Shown: positions 33,545-42,713 of the stretch, piece by piece
Layout: each line of letters begins with the position of its first letter
How positions within the stretch are numbered: position 1 is the first letter of the stretch
Source of the DNA: Kosakonia quasisacchari
GTDB taxonomy: Bacteria > Pseudomonadota > Gammaproteobacteria > Enterobacterales > Enterobacteriaceae
Assembly (NCBI RefSeq): GCF_004331415.1
Contig: NZ_SJOP01000013.1
Location: forward strand, 120,586 to 184,585
Length of the DNA stretch: 64,000 bases
Direction of reading: 5' to 3'
Made by a program: the position numbers and the translations under genes
The notes under the pieces: model-generated
The model's input: the letters and a program-made list of their open reading frames with translations, nothing else
Database searches by the model: none
What the model was told of the DNA's origin: nothing

Positions 33545-34813
33545 ATGTGTGAACACCACCACGCCACTCGTCACATTCTTTGTTCGCAATGTGACATGCT
33601 GGTGGCGTTACCGACGCTCCAGCATGGACATAAAGCGGCTTGCCCGCGTTGTGGGACAACGCTTGCGACCGAGTGGGACGCGCCGCGGCAGCGTCCCACT
33701 GCTTATGCTATTGTCGCGCTCTTTATGTTGTTGCTCTCCAACCTTTTTCCCTTTGTAAACATGAAAGTGGCAGGCGTGGCCAGTGAGGTGACGCTGCTGG
33801 AAATCCCTGGCGTCATGTTCTCGGAAAATTACGCCAGCCTTGGTACTTTCTTTCTGTTGTTCGTGCAGTTTGTGCCAGCGTTTTGCCTGGTGACGATCCT
33901 GCTGTTGGTTAACCGCGTGCCGATGAATTTTCGCCTGAAAATTGGTCTTGCCCGCGTGTTATTTCAACTGAAAAGTTGGGGGATGGCAGAGATCTTCCTC
34001 GCTGGGGTATTGGTGAGCTTTGTCAAACTCATGGCTTATGGCGATATTGGCATCGGCAGCAGTTTCATTCCCTGGTGCCTGTTCTGTCTGCTGCAATTGC
34101 GGGCGTTTCAGTGCGTAGATCGCCACTGGTTGTGGGATGACATTGCGCCTGCGCCCGGTGTTGCGCAACCTTTGCATGTCGGCGTACCCGGAATCCGCCA
34201 GGGGCTACGATCCTGCCCTTGTTGTACGGCGATAGTGGCGATTGACCAACCCATTTGTCCACGCTGTCATACTCACGGCCATGTGCGTCGGCGCAACAGC
34301 ATCCAGTGGACGCTGGCGCTGCTGGTGACCGCCATCATGCTCTATCTACCGGCCAATATCCTGCCCATCATGGTGACCGATCTGCTGGGTGACCGCATGC
34401 CGTCGACCATTCTGGCCGGGGTGGTTTTATTGTGGAGCGAAGGCTCGTATCCGGTCGCGTTAGTGATCTTTATCGCCAGTATTTTGGTGCCAACGCTGAA
34501 AATGATTGGCATCGCCTGGTTATGTATTGACGCGAAAGGGCATGGAAAGCGCGACTGTGAACGCATGCATTTTATTTATGAAATAGTGGAATTCGTTGGG
34601 CGTTGGTCAATGATCGACGTGTTTGTTATTGCTGTTCTGTCTGCGCTGGTGCGGATGGGAGGGCTGATGAATATTTATCCTGCGATGGGTGCGCTGATGT
34701 TTGCGCTAGTCGTTATTATCACGATGTTTGCGGCAATGACTTTCGATCCCCGTCTTAGTTGGGATCGCGAGCCACAAACGCACCATGAGGAGTCGTTAAA
34801 GCATGGAGAATAA
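33545..34813 (+). CDS. pqiA: intermembrane transport protein PqiA
   Basis: PqiA is the inner membrane partner of the PqiABC lipid transport system between inner and outer membranes and is induced by superoxide in E. coli. The 422 residues compare with 417 there. It has two homologous halves, each opening with a zinc-ribbon-like motif: CSQCDML with CPRCG near the N-terminus, and CPCCTAI with CPRC near residue 225. Each half is followed by about four membrane segments (for example AIVALFMLLLSNLFPFVNM and LALLVTAIMLYLPANILPI). It overlaps pqiB by 11 bases. Confidence 0.96.
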   Translation: MCEHHHATRHILCSQCDMLVALPTLQHGHKAACPRCGTTLATEWDAPRQRPTAYAIVALFMLLLSNLFPFVNMKVAGVASEVTLLEIPGVMFSENYASLGTFFLLFVQFVPAFCLVTILLLVNRVPMNFRLKIGLARVLFQLKSWGMAEIFLAGVLVSFVKLMAYGDIGIGSSFIPWCLFCLLQLRAFQCVDRHWLWDDIAPAPGVAQPLHVGVPGIRQGLRSCPCCTAIVAIDQPICPRCHTHGHVRRRNSIQWTLALLVTAIMLYLPANILPIMVTDLLGDRMPSTILAGVVLLWSEGSYPVALVIFIASILVPTLKMIGIAWLCIDAKGHGKRDCERMHFIYEIVEFVGRWSMIDVFVIAVLSALVRMGGLMNIYPAMGALMFALVVIITMFAAMTFDPRLSWDREPQTHHEESLKHGE

Positions 34814-36443
34814 GAGTGGGGAAGCCAACGTGCAAAAGGTGAGAAACTGGTCACCCGTGTGGATTTTCCCGATTGTGACGGCGCTGATTGGGGCCTGGAT
34901 CCTTTTCTATCATTACAGCCATCAAGGCCCGGAAGTCACCCTAATCACCACTAACGCCGAAGGGATTGTCGGTGGTAAAACGACGATTAAAAGCCGCAGT
35001 GTGGATGTCGGTGTCGTGGAGAGCACGACGCTAACCGATGATTTGACCCATGTTGAGATCAAAGTGCGGCTTAATTCCGGCATGGAAAAGCTACTGCATA
35101 ATGACTCGGTTTTCTGGGTGGTGAAACCGCAGGTGGGCCGCGAAGGAATTAGCGGGCTTGGCACGCTACTTTCTGGCGCGTATATCGAACTTCAGCCCGG
35201 TGTGAAAGGCAATGCGCCGGAGCGCTATAACTTGCTCGATTCCCCGCCGCTAGCGCCGCCGGATGCGAAGGGGATTCGCGTGATCCTCGATAGCAATAAA
35301 GCGGGGCAATTAACGGCTGGTGATCCGGTGTTATTCCGCGGCTATCGTGTGGGTTCCGTTGAAACCAGCACCTTTGATACGCAAAAACGGACCATGAGCT
35401 ATCAGTTATTCATTAACGCGCCGAACGATCGGCTGGTGACAAGCAATGTGCGTTTCTGGAAAGACAGTGGCATTGCCGTCGATCTCACCTCCGCCGGGAT
35501 GCGCGTCGAGATGGGGTCGCTGACGACACTGTTTGGCGGCGGTGTCAGCTTTGATGTGCCGGACGGGATGGATTTAGGGCAGCCGGTGGCAGAAAATAGC
35601 GCCTTTAAGTTGTATGACGATCAGCGCAGTATTCAGGATTCGCTATACACCGAACACGTTGATTATCTGATGTTCTTTAAAGATTCGATCCGTGGATTGC
35701 AACCCGGCGCGCCAGTTGAATTCCGCGGCATCCGCCTTGGTACGGTGAGCAAGGTGCCTTTCTTTACGGAAGGTATGCGCCAGGCGTTGAATGATGATTA
35801 CCGTATTCCTGTCCTGATCCGTATTGAGCCGGAACGTCTGGCGAACCAACTGGGTGAAGATCCGGATATGAGCGCACATCTTAATGAGCTATTGAAGCGC
35901 GGTTTGCGAGGCTCGTTGAAGACCGGCAATATCGTTACTGGCGCGCTGTATGTTGATCTCGACTTCTACAATAATGCCCCCGCGATCACCGGCATGCATG
36001 AGTTTGCTGGCTATCCAATTATCCCGACAGTGAGTGGTGGATTGGCGCAGATCCAGCAGCGGTTAATGGATACGTTAGACAAAATCAATAATTTACCGTT
36101 GAACCCGATGATCCAGCAGGCGACAAGCACGCTATCTGAAAGCCAACAAACGCTTAAACGTCTGCAAACGACACTGGATAACCTCAATAAATTGACCGCC
36201 AGCCAGTCGATGCAGCAATTGCCCACAGATATGCAAAGCACGTTACGCGAGCTCAACCGCAGTATGCAGGGCTTCCAGCCGGGCTCCGCCGCTTATAACA
36301 AAATGGTGGCGGATATGCAGCGCCTCGATCAAGTGCTGCGTGAACTGCAGCCGGTGCTGAAAACGCTCAACGATAAGAGCAACGCGCTGGTGTTTGAAGC
36401 GAAAGGGAAACCCGATCCGCAGCCGAAGAGGGCAAAAGAATGA
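34803..36443 (+). CDS. pqiB: MCE-domain protein PqiB
   Basis: PqiB forms a periplasm-spanning tube of stacked MCE rings that conducts lipids. The 546 residues equal the family length. One N-terminal membrane anchor (WIFPIVTALIGAWILFYHY) is followed by three MCE domains starting near PEVTLITTNAEGIVGG, KGIRVILDSNKAGQLTAG and HVDYLMFFKDSIRGLQPG. A C-terminal helical region (about 420 to 535) forms the needle. It overlaps pqiC by 4 bases. Confidence 0.96.
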   Translation: MENKSGEANVQKVRNWSPVWIFPIVTALIGAWILFYHYSHQGPEVTLITTNAEGIVGGKTTIKSRSVDVGVVESTTLTDDLTHVEIKVRLNSGMEKLLHNDSVFWVVKPQVGREGISGLGTLLSGAYIELQPGVKGNAPERYNLLDSPPLAPPDAKGIRVILDSNKAGQLTAGDPVLFRGYRVGSVETSTFDTQKRTMSYQLFINAPNDRLVTSNVRFWKDSGIAVDLTSAGMRVEMGSLTTLFGGGVSFDVPDGMDLGQPVAENSAFKLYDDQRSIQDSLYTEHVDYLMFFKDSIRGLQPGAPVEFRGIRLGTVSKVPFFTEGMRQALNDDYRIPVLIRIEPERLANQLGEDPDMSAHLNELLKRGLRGSLKTGNIVTGALYVDLDFYNNAPAITGMHEFAGYPIIPTVSGGLAQIQQRLMDTLDKINNLPLNPMIQQATSTLSESQQTLKRLQTTLDNLNKLTASQSMQQLPTDMQSTLRELNRSMQGFQPGSAAYNKMVADMQRLDQVLRELQPVLKTLNDKSNALVFEAKGKPDPQPKRAKE

Positions 36444-37012
36444 AAAAGAGCGCATTAGCGATGCTGGCGCTGTTGCTGACAGCTTGCAGTAGTGGTGGTG
36501 ATAACAAAAGCTACTATCAACTGCCTTCGCCGTCGCAAGTAAAGGTGCAGGAGATGGCCGGGCAAAAGCAGGGAAATCGGCAATTGTGGGTTGAGCAGGT
36601 TTCGGTACCTGATTTACTCGCGGGTAATGGCGTGGTGTACCAAACCAGCGATGTGCAGTACGTCATTGCAACGAATAATTTATGGGCAAGCCCGCTCGAT
36701 CAGCAACTGCGTAACACGCTGGTGTCCAATTTGAGCAATCAGCTGCCTGGCTGGGTGGTCGCATCGCAGCCGTTGGGGAGTGAACAAGATACGCTAAACG
36801 TAACAGTGACCGGTTTTCATGGTCGCTATGATGGGCGAGTGATTGTTAGCGGCGAATGGTTGCTTAAACATCAGGGACAATTGGTTAAGCGCCCCTTTCA
36901 TATCGAGCTGAAACAGCAGCAGGATGGTTATGATGAAATGGTGAAAATGCTGGCGCAGGGTTGGCAACAAGAAGCTGCCAGTATTGCGAATGCGTTAAAT
37001 CGTCTGCCATAA
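36440..37012 (+). CDS. pqiC: outer membrane lipoprotein PqiC
   Basis: PqiC is the outer membrane lipoprotein of the Pqi system. The signal LALLLTACSSGGD contains a clear lipobox (LTAC), so the mature protein starts at that Cys, followed by Ser, which fits Lol sorting to the outer membrane. The 190 residues compare with 187 in E. coli. The ABC-type transport auxiliary (DUF330) domain fills the rest (YYQLPSPS, LWVEQVSVPDLLAGNGVVY). It is the last gene of pqiABC. Confidence 0.95.
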   Translation: MKKSALAMLALLLTACSSGGDNKSYYQLPSPSQVKVQEMAGQKQGNRQLWVEQVSVPDLLAGNGVVYQTSDVQYVIATNNLWASPLDQQLRNTLVSNLSNQLPGWVVASQPLGSEQDTLNVTVTGFHGRYDGRVIVSGEWLLKHQGQLVKRPFHIELKQQQDGYDEMVKMLAQGWQQEAASIANALNRLP

Positions 37013-37029
37013 GTAAATCTAAACACTAT

Positions 37030-37067
37030 AAAAACCGCTATATGCGAAAGCTATGGCGGTTTTTTTA
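37030..37067 (+). terminator. pqiABC terminator
   Basis: An imperfect stem with outer arms AAAACCGC and GCGGTTTT is followed by a long T run, 17 bases past the pqiC stop. Confidence 0.85.
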
Positions 37068-37094
37068 TGTTTGGGCACAAACCATTAGTTGTGC

Positions 37095-37140
37095 TAGCTC
37101 ACATTTTTTGTACAAATGAATTTTTGTGTAGCTCACATTT
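37095..37140. promoter_or_regulatory. direct repeats upstream of rmf, possible CRP-like sites
   Basis: The 12-mer TAGCTCACATTT occurs at 37095 to 37106 and 37129 to 37140, 34 bases apart, about three helical turns. Each copy is preceded by TGTG and so resembles a CRP half-site pair (TGTG...TCACA), but the internal spacing is shorter than the CRP consensus. rmf of E. coli is known to be controlled by cAMP-CRP and ppGpp. The rest of 37068 to 37265 holds no gene. Confidence 0.5.
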
Positions 37141-37265
37141 ATGACACTGGCGTGAATTTTGCGCATTGACGACGAACTCTATTCAAGGTATTTGTGACCT
37201 GTGGCTGCACATTAAGTGACCACTGTTTTCTTTTCCACCAGATCAAATAATGAGGGAAACGAGGC

Positions 37266-37433
37266 ATGAAGAGACAAAAACGCGATCGCCTGGAACGGGC
37301 ACATCAACGTGGTTATCAGGCTGGTATTACCGGGCGTCCGAAGGAAATGTGTCCCTACCAAACCCTGAATCAAAGGTCCGAGTGGCTGGGAGGCTGGCGA
37401 GAGGCCATGGAAGACAGGGCAGTCATTGCCTGA
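37266..37433 (+). CDS. rmf: ribosome modulation factor RMF
   Basis: RMF is a 55-residue basic protein that dimerises 70S ribosomes into inactive 100S particles in stationary phase. The product starts MKRQKRDRLERAHQRGYQ and contains CPYQTLNQRSEWLGGWREAM, nearly identical to E. coli RMF and of the same length. A GGGAAACGAGGC stretch precedes the ATG. It lies between pqiC and fabA as in E. coli. Confidence 0.97.
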   Translation: MKRQKRDRLERAHQRGYQAGITGRPKEMCPYQTLNQRSEWLGGWREAMEDRAVIA

Positions 37434-37445
37434 TTCTGTCTCTTT

Positions 37446-37476
37446 AAAAAAGAAACCTCCGCATCGCGGAGGTTTC
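37446..37476 (-). terminator. terminator between rmf and fabA
   Basis: The perfect 11-bp stem GAAACCTCCGC / GCGGAGGTTTC has a T-rich tail on the minus strand (the A run at 37446 to 37451), so it best fits fabA. On the plus strand it may also end rmf. Confidence 0.85.
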
Positions 37477-37507
37477 GCCTTTACTGGGGTATGTAAGTAA
37501 CCCGATA

Positions 37508-38026
37508 TCAGAAATTAGACGTGTCCTGGAACAGACCCACTTTCAGGTCAGCAGCAGTGTAGATAACGCGGCCATCAACCAGCACTTCGCCATCCGCCAG
37601 ACCCATAATCAAACGGCGGTTCACAATGCGTTTAAAGTGAATACGGTAAGTCACCGTTTTTGCCGTTGGCAGTACCTGACCGGTAAATTTCACTTCACCG
37701 ACGCCCAGCGCGCGGCCTTTGCCTTCGCCGCCGAGCCAGCCGAGATAGAAACCAACCAGCTGCCACATTGCATCGAGGCCGAGGCAGCCTGGCATCACCG
37801 GGTCGCCAATGAAATGGCAGCCAAAGAACCACAGATCCGGGTTGATATCCAGCTCAGCTTCAACGTAGCCTTTATCGAAGTTACCGCCGGTTTCAGTCAT
37901 TTTGACCACACGGTCCATCATCAGCATGTTCGGTGCTGGTAATTGCGGGCCTTTTGCACCAAACAATTCACCACGACCAGAGGCAAGAAGATCTTCTTTT
38001 GTATAGGATTCGCGTTTATCTACCAT
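37508..38026 (-). CDS. fabA: beta-hydroxydecanoyl-ACP dehydratase/isomerase FabA
   Basis: FabA dehydrates 3-hydroxydecanoyl-ACP and isomerises the product to cis-3-decenoyl-ACP, the branch point to unsaturated fatty acids. The ATG at 38026 ([14 protein letters not shown]) gives 172 residues, the E. coli length. The upstream open frame translates the operator region and is not coding. The catalytic His lies in [12 protein letters not shown] (about residue 71) and the Asp in [10 protein letters not shown] (about residue 85). FabR and FadR sites lie just upstream. Confidence 0.98.
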   Translation of the reverse strand: MVDKRESYTKEDLLASGRGELFGAKGPQLPAPNMLMMDRVVKMTETGGNFDKGYVEAELDINPDLWFFGCHFIGDPVMPGCLGLDAMWQLVGFYLGWLGGEGKGRALGVGEVKFTGQVLPTAKTVTYRIHFKRIVNRRLIMGLADGEVLVDGRVIYTAADLKVGLFQDTSNF

Positions 38027-38065
38027 GTTCTCAGTAAGCCTTATTTGTAGTTTCGGACGCAGGAT

Positions 38066-38083
38066 AGCTAACACGTGTACGCT
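38066..38083. promoter_or_regulatory. FabR operator of fabA
   Basis: The near-perfect palindrome AGCTAACACGTGTACGCT matches the FabR-type motif known at E. coli fabA and fabB. It lies 40 to 57 bases upstream of the fabA start codon. Confidence 0.75.
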
Positions 38084-38084
38084 G

Positions 38085-38101
38085 AACAAGTCCGATCAGT
38101 T
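38085..38101. promoter_or_regulatory. FadR activator site of fabA
   Basis: On the minus strand AACTGATCGGACTTGTT fits the FadR consensus AACTGGTCNGACCNGTT with two mismatches. It abuts the FabR site and overlaps the last codons of lonH, so FadR activation of fabA uses DNA within the neighbouring coding region. Confidence 0.8.
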
Positions 38102-39856
38102 TCGGATAAACAAGTTCAACCAGCGAAGCGGCCACGGGAAGCGGTGGCGCGCATCCTGCTGCGTTGCCTGCGCGATACGTTCCTGGATGAGTTGCTTAAG
38201 GTTGTTTTGCCCTTCGGCATCCCACGACAAGCCCGTTAATAAGGGTAGCGCATCCATCATGTCATCCACGGCCCAGATGAAAAATTGCTGCGCCTGGATA
38301 GCATCCAGGAGTTCCTGATGCAGGCAGAGATGGCGCACATTTGCCGAGGGGATAATCACACCTTGTTTGCCTGTGAGCTGGCGCTGCTGGCAAATAGCGA
38401 AGAAGCCCTCGATTTTTTCATTCAGGCCGCCGACCGGCTGAGAGCGACCAAATTGATCCACTGAACCGGTGATCGCAATGCTCTGATTAAGCGGAACTTC
38501 AGACAGTGCGCTGATTAAAGCGCACAGTTCAGCCATGGATGCGCTGTCACCGTCGACTTCGCTGTACGATTGTTCAAAGGTGAGTGAGGCGGAGAAGGGA
38601 ATCTGTTGTTCCAGATCCAGCTCTGCCATCAGGAACGCTTGCATGATCATCATGCCTTTGGCGTGGATATTACCGCCCAGCTCAGCTTTGCGCTCAATAT
38701 CGTTAAACTCGCCATCACCAACATGTACCACACAACTGATTCGCGAGGGCTCACCAAAGGCGCGTGGATGTCCCGGAAACTCAATAACGGACAGCGCATT
38801 GATTTGACCGATGCGTTCTCCTTCGGTTTCGATCAGGATTTGCTCAAGCAGGATCTCATCCTGCATGCGTTCCGCCAGAAAGCCTTCACGCCACTCTCGC
38901 TGAGCAAGCATTGTCTGGAACTCTTCCCCGCTGAAGGTTTCATCGGTGGACATGGCTGCCACTTCTCGCAGTTGCCGTGACAACCACATTGGGCAAAGTG
39001 GTAATGTTTCCTGATCGCCTGTGTAGCGGACGGCTTCACGAATGAGTTTTGACCATGCATCAGCCGCAGGAACAGGCAAGTGCGCATCGCGTGCGGTTTG
39101 CTCGACCCACTGGTGCCATATGGACATTGTTTCAGCATCGGCAATTTGCAGCGTTTCTTCGTATTCGCTGTAAATTGCCTGCGATGCGAGTTCCGGCTCC
39201 ATTTCCTGGAAATCCGCCAGTGATTCACGTTCACCCACCAGGATGACTTTGAGATCCATCGGCATGGGCGGCACAATGACGGGCAGGGGGCGCGATTCAT
39301 CAAAGGAAACCCAGTCAAAACGACGCTGCGTTACCATGGTTTTCAGGCGCATCCACAGAAGCGGCTGCGCGAGCAGAGTACGTAAGGAAATAATCAGCAC
39401 CCCACCGTTTGCCTGGTGGACGAGACCGGGTTGCAAAGTGATTTCCTGATTAAACTGGCGAAGGCAGCCAAAAAGTTGTTCTGCCTCGACCCATTCGGCG
39501 ATTACGGTAGGTTTGTCGCCGATAAAATTTGCCTGCATATCAGCAGAAGGTTCAAAGCGAATCGCTGAACCATTAACATGATATTGGCCGCCAGAAAATG
39601 GGCGGGCTTCAGGAATGAGCATTTCGGTGGCGCTGGCAATAAGCGCAAGATATTCGGCTTCTTCTGGTGCTTTAGCCAGCAAAAAGCGTGACGTCGCCTG
39701 CGGATAGAGCAATTGCTCCAGCGCGTACTGTAATCGGGGTTGCGTGTCGGCCAGGGAGAAGTCCGTTTCGCGGGCTATTTCGGACGATTCAAACACTTCC
39801 TGATAGCTGGTGGTATCAGGAACCAGGTCGTTCCATTCAAGTTTTGTAATGGTCAA
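38096..39856 (-). CDS. lonH: Lon-like protease LonH (YcbZ)
   Basis: The 586-residue product matches E. coli YcbZ. The C-terminal Lon-type proteolytic domain (about 390 to 570) keeps the catalytic Ser in DGDSASMAELC and the Lys in GGLNEKIEG. The N-terminal part has a degenerate AAA-like region without a clear Walker A motif, so ATP-dependent unfolding is doubtful. It precedes fabA on the same strand. Its physiological substrates are unknown to me. Confidence 0.92.
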   Translation of the reverse strand: MTITKLEWNDLVPDTTSYQEVFESSEIARETDFSLADTQPRLQYALEQLLYPQATSRFLLAKAPEEAEYLALIASATEMLIPEARPFSGGQYHVNGSAIRFEPSADMQANFIGDKPTVIAEWVEAEQLFGCLRQFNQEITLQPGLVHQANGGVLIISLRTLLAQPLLWMRLKTMVTQRRFDWVSFDESRPLPVIVPPMPMDLKVILVGERESLADFQEMEPELASQAIYSEYEETLQIADAETMSIWHQWVEQTARDAHLPVPAADAWSKLIREAVRYTGDQETLPLCPMWLSRQLREVAAMSTDETFSGEEFQTMLAQREWREGFLAERMQDEILLEQILIETEGERIGQINALSVIEFPGHPRAFGEPSRISCVVHVGDGEFNDIERKAELGGNIHAKGMMIMQAFLMAELDLEQQIPFSASLTFEQSYSEVDGDSASMAELCALISALSEVPLNQSIAITGSVDQFGRSQPVGGLNEKIEGFFAICQQRQLTGKQGVIIPSANVRHLCLHQELLDAIQAQQFFIWAVDDMMDALPLLTGLSWDAEGQNNLKQLIQERIAQATQQDARHRFPWPLRWLNLFIRN

Positions 39857-40038
39857 AGTCGTTTTTTTAGTCTGATGTCAAAGGCGCGATTATACCGTAA
39901 ACGCTCGTACAGCACACATTGATTACACGCTTTCGCGACGCGAACGCTATTGCCTTAACCGGGGTAGTGATTTCTTTTCAGCAGAGTTGGAAAAAACTGA
40001 TATTCTGAACTGAGTTACACGGTCACGTTGAGAGCGCA

Positions 40039-40491
40039 ATGAAATATCAACAACTGGAAAATCTCGAAAGCGGCTGGAAATGGAAGTATCTGGTAAAAAA
40101 GCATCGTGAAGGGGAATTAATCACGCGCTACATAGAAGCCAGTGCCGCTAAAGACGCGGTCGATTTATTGTTGACACTCGAAAATGAACCCGTACAGGTC
40201 AATGACTGGATTGGGCAGCATATCAATCCGGCATTGATTAACCGGATGAAGCAAACTATCCGCGCCCGCCGCAAACGGCATTTCAACGCCGAACATCAGC
40301 ATACGCGTAAAAAATCGATCGACCTGGAATTTGTGGTCTGGCAGCGTCTGGCTGGGTTAGCGCAACGCAGGGGAAAAACGCTTTCTGAAACGATTGTGCA
40401 GCTGATCGAAGATGCTGAACACAAGGAGAAGTACGCATCTCAGATGTCCACGCTGAAACATGACCTGCAGGTACTACTCGGGAAAAAATAG
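40039..40491 (+). CDS. matP: Ter macrodomain organiser MatP
   Basis: MatP binds matS sites, condenses the Ter macrodomain, displaces MukBEF from it and links it to the divisome through ZapB. The 150 residues equal the E. coli length. An N-terminal four-helix bundle is followed by a ribbon-helix-helix segment ([19 protein letters not shown], about 94 to 112) and a C-terminal coiled coil for tetramerisation ([20 protein letters not shown]). I found no matS match in this window. Confidence 0.96.
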   Translation: MKYQQLENLESGWKWKYLVKKHREGELITRYIEASAAKDAVDLLLTLENEPVQVNDWIGQHINPALINRMKQTIRARRKRHFNAEHQHTRKKSIDLEFVVWQRLAGLAQRRGKTLSETIVQLIEDAEHKEKYASQMSTLKHDLQVLLGKK

Positions 40492-40525
40492 GTTTGGGGA
40501 TTATCCCTACATATAATTTCAGGCA

Positions 40526-40558
40526 ATAAAAAACCCCGCCGATGAGCGGGGTTTTTTT
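40526..40558. terminator. bidirectional terminator between matP and ompA
   Basis: The stem AAAAAACCCCGC / GCGGGGTTTTTT with a 6-base loop has A and T runs on opposite sides, suiting the two convergent genes. Confidence 0.93.
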
Positions 40559-40568
40559 AGACGGAAAC

Positions 40569-41618
40569 TTAAGCCTGCGGCTGAGTTACAACGTCTTTGC
40601 TACCTTTAACTTCGATCTCTACGCGACGATCCGGTGCCAGGCAGTCGATCAGCGCTGCACGCGGTTTCACGTTGTCACAGGTGCTGCCGGTAACCGGGTT
40701 GGATTTGCCCATGCCACGTGCGGAGATTTTGTTAGCCGGGATACCTTTAGAAACCAGGTAATCAACTACGGATTGTGCACGTTTCTCAGACAGACCCTGG
40801 TTGTAAGCGTCAGAACCGATACGGTCGGTGAAGCCCAGAACCACTACGGAACCGTCTTTCGGATCCAGGTTGCTCAGCTGACCGTACAGCTGATCCAGCG
40901 CCTGCTGACCTTCCGGTTTCAGCGTCGCTTTGTTGAAGTTGAACAGAACGTCAGACTTCAGAGTGAAGTGCTTGGTCTGTACTTCCGGAGCCGGAGCCGG
41001 GGCCGGAGCAGCCACTACCGGAGCAGCATCTTCCTGCTGGCCGAAGCGGTAGGAAACACCTACGCTCAACATGCCGTTATCCGGACGAGCACCAACGGTG
41101 CTTGCATCACCGATATTGTTAACCCACTGGTATTCCAGGCGGGTAGCGATGTCGCGGGTAACTGCCCATTCAACACCACCAGCGAAGACCGGGGAAACAC
41201 CGGTATCGTGATCTTTGAAGCCCTGGTTGTTCTGAGCATCTGCACGCCAAACCATACCACCCAGACGAGTGTACAGGTCCAGATCGTCAGTTACCGGGTA
41301 ACCCAGTTTAGCCGTCAGCTGAACGCCCTGAGCTTTGAACGCGCCGTTAACGGTGTCGCCTTTGTACGGCATACGACCCAACCAGTCATAGCCCAGTTCG
41401 AAACCTACGTACGGGTTAACCTGGTAGCCACCGAACGCACCAGCACCCAGTTGGCTTTCGTGGGTCGGGCCATCGTTCTGCCATACCGCACCTTTGTCAT
41501 GATACTGGGACCAACCCAGTTTACCACCTGTATACCAGGTGTTATCTTTCGGAGCGGCCTGCGCTACGGTAGCGAAACCAGCCAGTGCCACTGCAATCGC
41601 GATAGCTGTCTTTTTCAT
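40569..41618 (-). CDS. ompA: outer membrane protein OmpA
   Basis: OmpA is an eight-strand outer membrane barrel with a periplasmic peptidoglycan-binding domain. The 349-residue precursor has a signal peptide cleaved at [11 protein letters not shown]. The barrel (about 22 to 190) is followed by a proline-alanine hinge ([14 protein letters not shown]) and the OmpA C-terminal domain, with the diaminopimelate-binding [20 protein letters not shown] segment and the cysteine pair in [20 protein letters not shown]. The barrel loops differ slightly from E. coli. Confidence 0.98.
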   Translation of the reverse strand: MKKTAIAIAVALAGFATVAQAAPKDNTWYTGGKLGWSQYHDKGAVWQNDGPTHESQLGAGAFGGYQVNPYVGFELGYDWLGRMPYKGDTVNGAFKAQGVQLTAKLGYPVTDDLDLYTRLGGMVWRADAQNNQGFKDHDTGVSPVFAGGVEWAVTRDIATRLEYQWVNNIGDASTVGARPDNGMLSVGVSYRFGQQEDAAPVVAAPAPAPAPEVQTKHFTLKSDVLFNFNKATLKPEGQQALDQLYGQLSNLDPKDGSVVVLGFTDRIGSDAYNQGLSEKRAQSVVDYLVSKGIPANKISARGMGKSNPVTGSTCDNVKPRAALIDCLAPDRRVEIEVKGSKDVVTQPQA

Positions 41619-41770
41619 TTTTGCGCCTCGTTATCATCCAAAAATCGCCATGGGAATCTCTGTTGAGAAGCCACGGTTAAATCCTTCACCGGGGGCATTG
41701 CTCACTGACAACTCTGCAGATATCTTTACCGATATCTTTGGCTTATGCCGAGCACCCCTAGCGATGTAAA
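41619..41770 (-). promoter_or_regulatory. ompA long 5' leader and promoter
   Basis: On the minus strand the block CTAGGGGTGCTCGGCATAAG marks the E. coli-like transcript start, and the leader ends GGATGATAACGAGGCGCAAAA before the ATG. In E. coli the roughly 130-base leader forms stabilising hairpins and its ribosome-binding region is the target of MicA sRNA. The sequence similarity supports the same role. The bases 41771 to 41985 to sulA hold no gene that I can support. Confidence 0.7.
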
Positions 41771-41985
41771 GTCTACAACGTAGTTGGAAACTTACAAGTG
41801 TGAACTCCGTCAGGCATATGAAAAAAAAGGCTTTGTATACACAATATTTAACACTTCTGATAAATATTTCGCCACGGCTCTTTCCGTACAAAGCGCGCTA
41901 CACAGGCTTTCGCGCTGTATTTTGACGATAAATTTTAAGCCCTGCCCTTACGCAAAAATTATCCTAGGAAAACTCTTAAATTTAC

Positions 41986-42495
41986 TCAATGATACAAATT
42001 CGAGTGAATTTTTATCCCAGAAAGCTGTCTCGCAGCCAGAGGATCGTGGCGTATTGGGCGCATAACGAAGCCTATCGCATTGCCTTCTTCTGCCGCCATA
42101 GCTAATAGCCTATGTTCCTCAGCCGTCAACTCTTCAGAATGCCAGCCAATAACAACGCTATAGTTGCCGGTGCGCAGTGCCTTGATCATTGAGTCCAGCG
42201 TTACGCTTGGAGAGAGCTGGTTCACCTGCATTACCTTGGTGAGGGGTAACCCAGCGGATTGCACCCACTCACGGCTGAGCTTTTGTTGAGGCGTCAACCA
42301 AAGCTGCCAACGGGATTGTTGCCCGAGTTGCTGCAGCAAAGGCAGTAAAAGCAGCTGCGTCATCCAGGGCTGGTCTTCACGATAGACCATTTCGCTAATC
42401 AGCCCGGTAGTGATGCTGGAGGTCTCAACGTGATTCAATTTGTTGAGTGTAGAAGCGAGTGTTGTCGAACGATTAGCATAGCCTGAAGTGTACAT
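41986..42495 (-). CDS. sulA: SOS cell division inhibitor SulA
   Basis: SulA blocks FtsZ polymerisation after DNA damage and is degraded by Lon. The ATG at 42495 ([12 protein letters not shown]) gives 169 residues, the E. coli length. The frame open further upstream would translate the LexA box, so it is not used. The conserved core [20 protein letters not shown] and the Lon-recognised C-terminus IHSNLYH are present. The N-terminal 30 residues diverge from E. coli, as is common. Confidence 0.96.
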   Translation of the reverse strand: MYTSGYANRSTTLASTLNKLNHVETSSITTGLISEMVYREDQPWMTQLLLLPLLQQLGQQSRWQLWLTPQQKLSREWVQSAGLPLTKVMQVNQLSPSVTLDSMIKALRTGNYSVVIGWHSEELTAEEHRLLAMAAEEGNAIGFVMRPIRHDPLAARQLSGIKIHSNLYH

Positions 42496-42518
42496 AATCA
42501 ATCCAGCCCTGTGAGTTA

Positions 42519-42534
42519 CTGTATGTTTATACAG
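42519..42534. promoter_or_regulatory. LexA box of sulA
   Basis: CTGTATGTTTATACAG is a perfect CTGT-N8-ACAG SOS operator, 24 to 39 bases before the sulA start codon. Confidence 0.93.
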
Positions 42535-42713
42535 TAACCTTTGCATGCTCAGAGATCAACCTCATTTTCTGAAACTATCTCGCATTTTTGTTTCGTCCCC
42601 GTCATGTAATGAAAAATTTGCTTGCTGTCTTGCTCACAGTTGCCTATGTTCCTGCATAATGGTTTCACTAATCACAAACTATCTTTTACTACGTGATTTA
42701 TAAGGGAAAAATC

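Noticed and set aside
40542..41666. 374-codon open frame on the plus strand opposite ompA
   Set aside because: It is the antisense of a highly expressed, codon-biased gene. Such genes often leave long open antisense frames, and the translation has no family signature.
42496..42546. N-terminal extension of SulA by 17 residues
   Set aside because: The extension would translate the LexA operator, and the family starts at MYTSGYA, which gives the exact E. coli length.
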